Shown in pieces: positions 63,772 through 64,000 of a stretch of 64,000 bases of DNA. The notes under the pieces are model-generated. The model had not been told where the DNA came from and searched no databases. It worked only from the letters and a program-made list of their open reading frames with translations. The DNA comes from Rossellomorea vietnamensis NBRC 101237 (lineage in GTDB: Bacteria; Bacillota; Bacilli; Bacillales; Bacillaceae_B), in NCBI RefSeq assembly GCF_001591825.1, contig NZ_BCVQ01000001.1, forward strand, positions 1 to 64,000, read 5' to 3'. The position numbers and the translations under genes are program-made. Positions within the stretch are counted from its first letter, which is position 1, and every line of letters begins with the position of its first letter.

Positions 63772-64000
63772 ATGAATGGATGGAGAAAGTTGGAGACAGG
63801 TATGTTGGATAAGGAGACGTTTCATCACCCGGAGGATCTTCGGCTGTATGTGTTGATTCTGTTGAATGCGACGTATCAAGGCGGGGTTCAGGTTGGGGGT
63901 GTGGTGCTTGGGGAAAGGCAGTATGTGCGTTCGCTCCGGAAGCTGCGGGAGGATCTGTGGTTCTATAATGGGAAGAAGATTGATGAGTATTCGCATTCGC
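63772..64000 (+). CDS. Phage-like winged-helix (replication-type) protein, cut by the window end
   Basis: The frame is open from ATG 63772 to the end of the window (76 codons). GAGGAGTGA lies 7 bases before. It begins MNGWRKLETGMLDKETFHHP, then LRLYVLILLNATYQGG, GVVLGERQYVRSLRKLRED. That order (short start, helix, Gly-Gly turn, strand, helix with the basic SLRKLRED) matches the N-terminal winged helix of phage and Bacillus DnaD/replication-O-type proteins. It is GC-rich compared with the genes before it. The C-terminal part is outside the window. Confidence 0.6.
   Translation, partial: MNGWRKLETGMLDKETFHHPEDLRLYVLILLNATYQGGVQVGGVVLGERQYVRSLRKLREDLWFYNGKKIDEYSHS

Noticed and set aside
1-64000. 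CRISPR arrays, rRNA, tRNA and riboswitches
   Set aside because: No regularly spaced direct repeats, no rRNA or tRNA cloverleaf patterns and no riboswitch consensus were recognised.

Overview
The window looks like a chromosomal segment of a low-GC Gram-positive bacterium of the Bacillaceae (Bacillus or Rossellomorea-like). The grounds are strong AGGAGG-type ribosome binding sites with ATG/GTG/TTG starts, Bacillus-type families (YwqI, LXG toxin, YezG, YxjI/LURP-one, DUF2188) and intrinsic hairpin-plus-T terminators. I saw no rRNA, tRNA, CRISPR array, integrase or transposase gene. All names below come from reading motifs and gene order; no search was run.

Layout. (1) 1-3063: small membrane proteins, a secreted or anchored thermonuclease with an excalibur tail and a LURP-one protein, dotted with copies of a palindromic repeat. 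(2) 3242-11892: a type VII secretion polymorphic-toxin locus. A YwqI-like partner and a 605-residue LXG toxin with an HNH-type nuclease tail are followed by a SUKH immunity gene and then a run of orphan immunity genes (two YezG-like, two GAD-like/DUF1851, several SUKH). Several of these are decaying through frameshifts, a nonsense codon or lost start codons. (3) 12082-22357: a HEAT-like membrane protein; a divergent sigma-54 activator and a lactonase plus iron-alcohol-dehydrogenase operon with a clear -24/-12 promoter, paired dyads and a cre-like site; a two-gene cell-surface unit; and an alpha/beta hydrolase broken by one in-frame stop.

(4) 22487-61789: a large defence island. It opens with two nuclease-like genes, a small regulator and a membrane protein. 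Next come a 1582-residue SF1 helicase with a C-terminal Vsr/DUF559-like nuclease, two unknown small proteins and a phospholipase-D-fold protein. An XRE repressor with a tiny partner is divergent from a nuclease-DUF2075 helicase. A full type 3 BREX set follows (brxF, brxC, pglXI, pglZ, brxA-like, brxHII). Directly behind brxHII, in the same direction, sit a DUF262-HNH (GmrSD-like) restriction protein, an unknown protein and a Septu-like pair whose ATPase carries an extra, apparently decayed HNH/zinc domain. A second XRE plus tiny-partner module, divergent from a MazG-like pyrophosphohydrolase and a PLD-helicase, lies on the far side. A DUF3427-type PLD-helicase on the minus strand ends the island. 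(5) 61983-64000: an EcsC-like protein, a frameshifted barstar gene, a small membrane protein and the start of a phage-like winged-helix protein cut by the window edge.

How it works together. BREX should modify host DNA through PglX and block phage replication. The DUF262-HNH protein could complement it by attacking modified phage DNA, as BrxU does beside other BREX loci, and the Septu-like pair adds a nuclease response. The two XRE/tiny-protein modules are related to each other and each sits divergent from a helicase unit, so they probably control those units. The least described part is the SF1 helicase and PLD cluster at 26074-32946 together with the variant Septu module.
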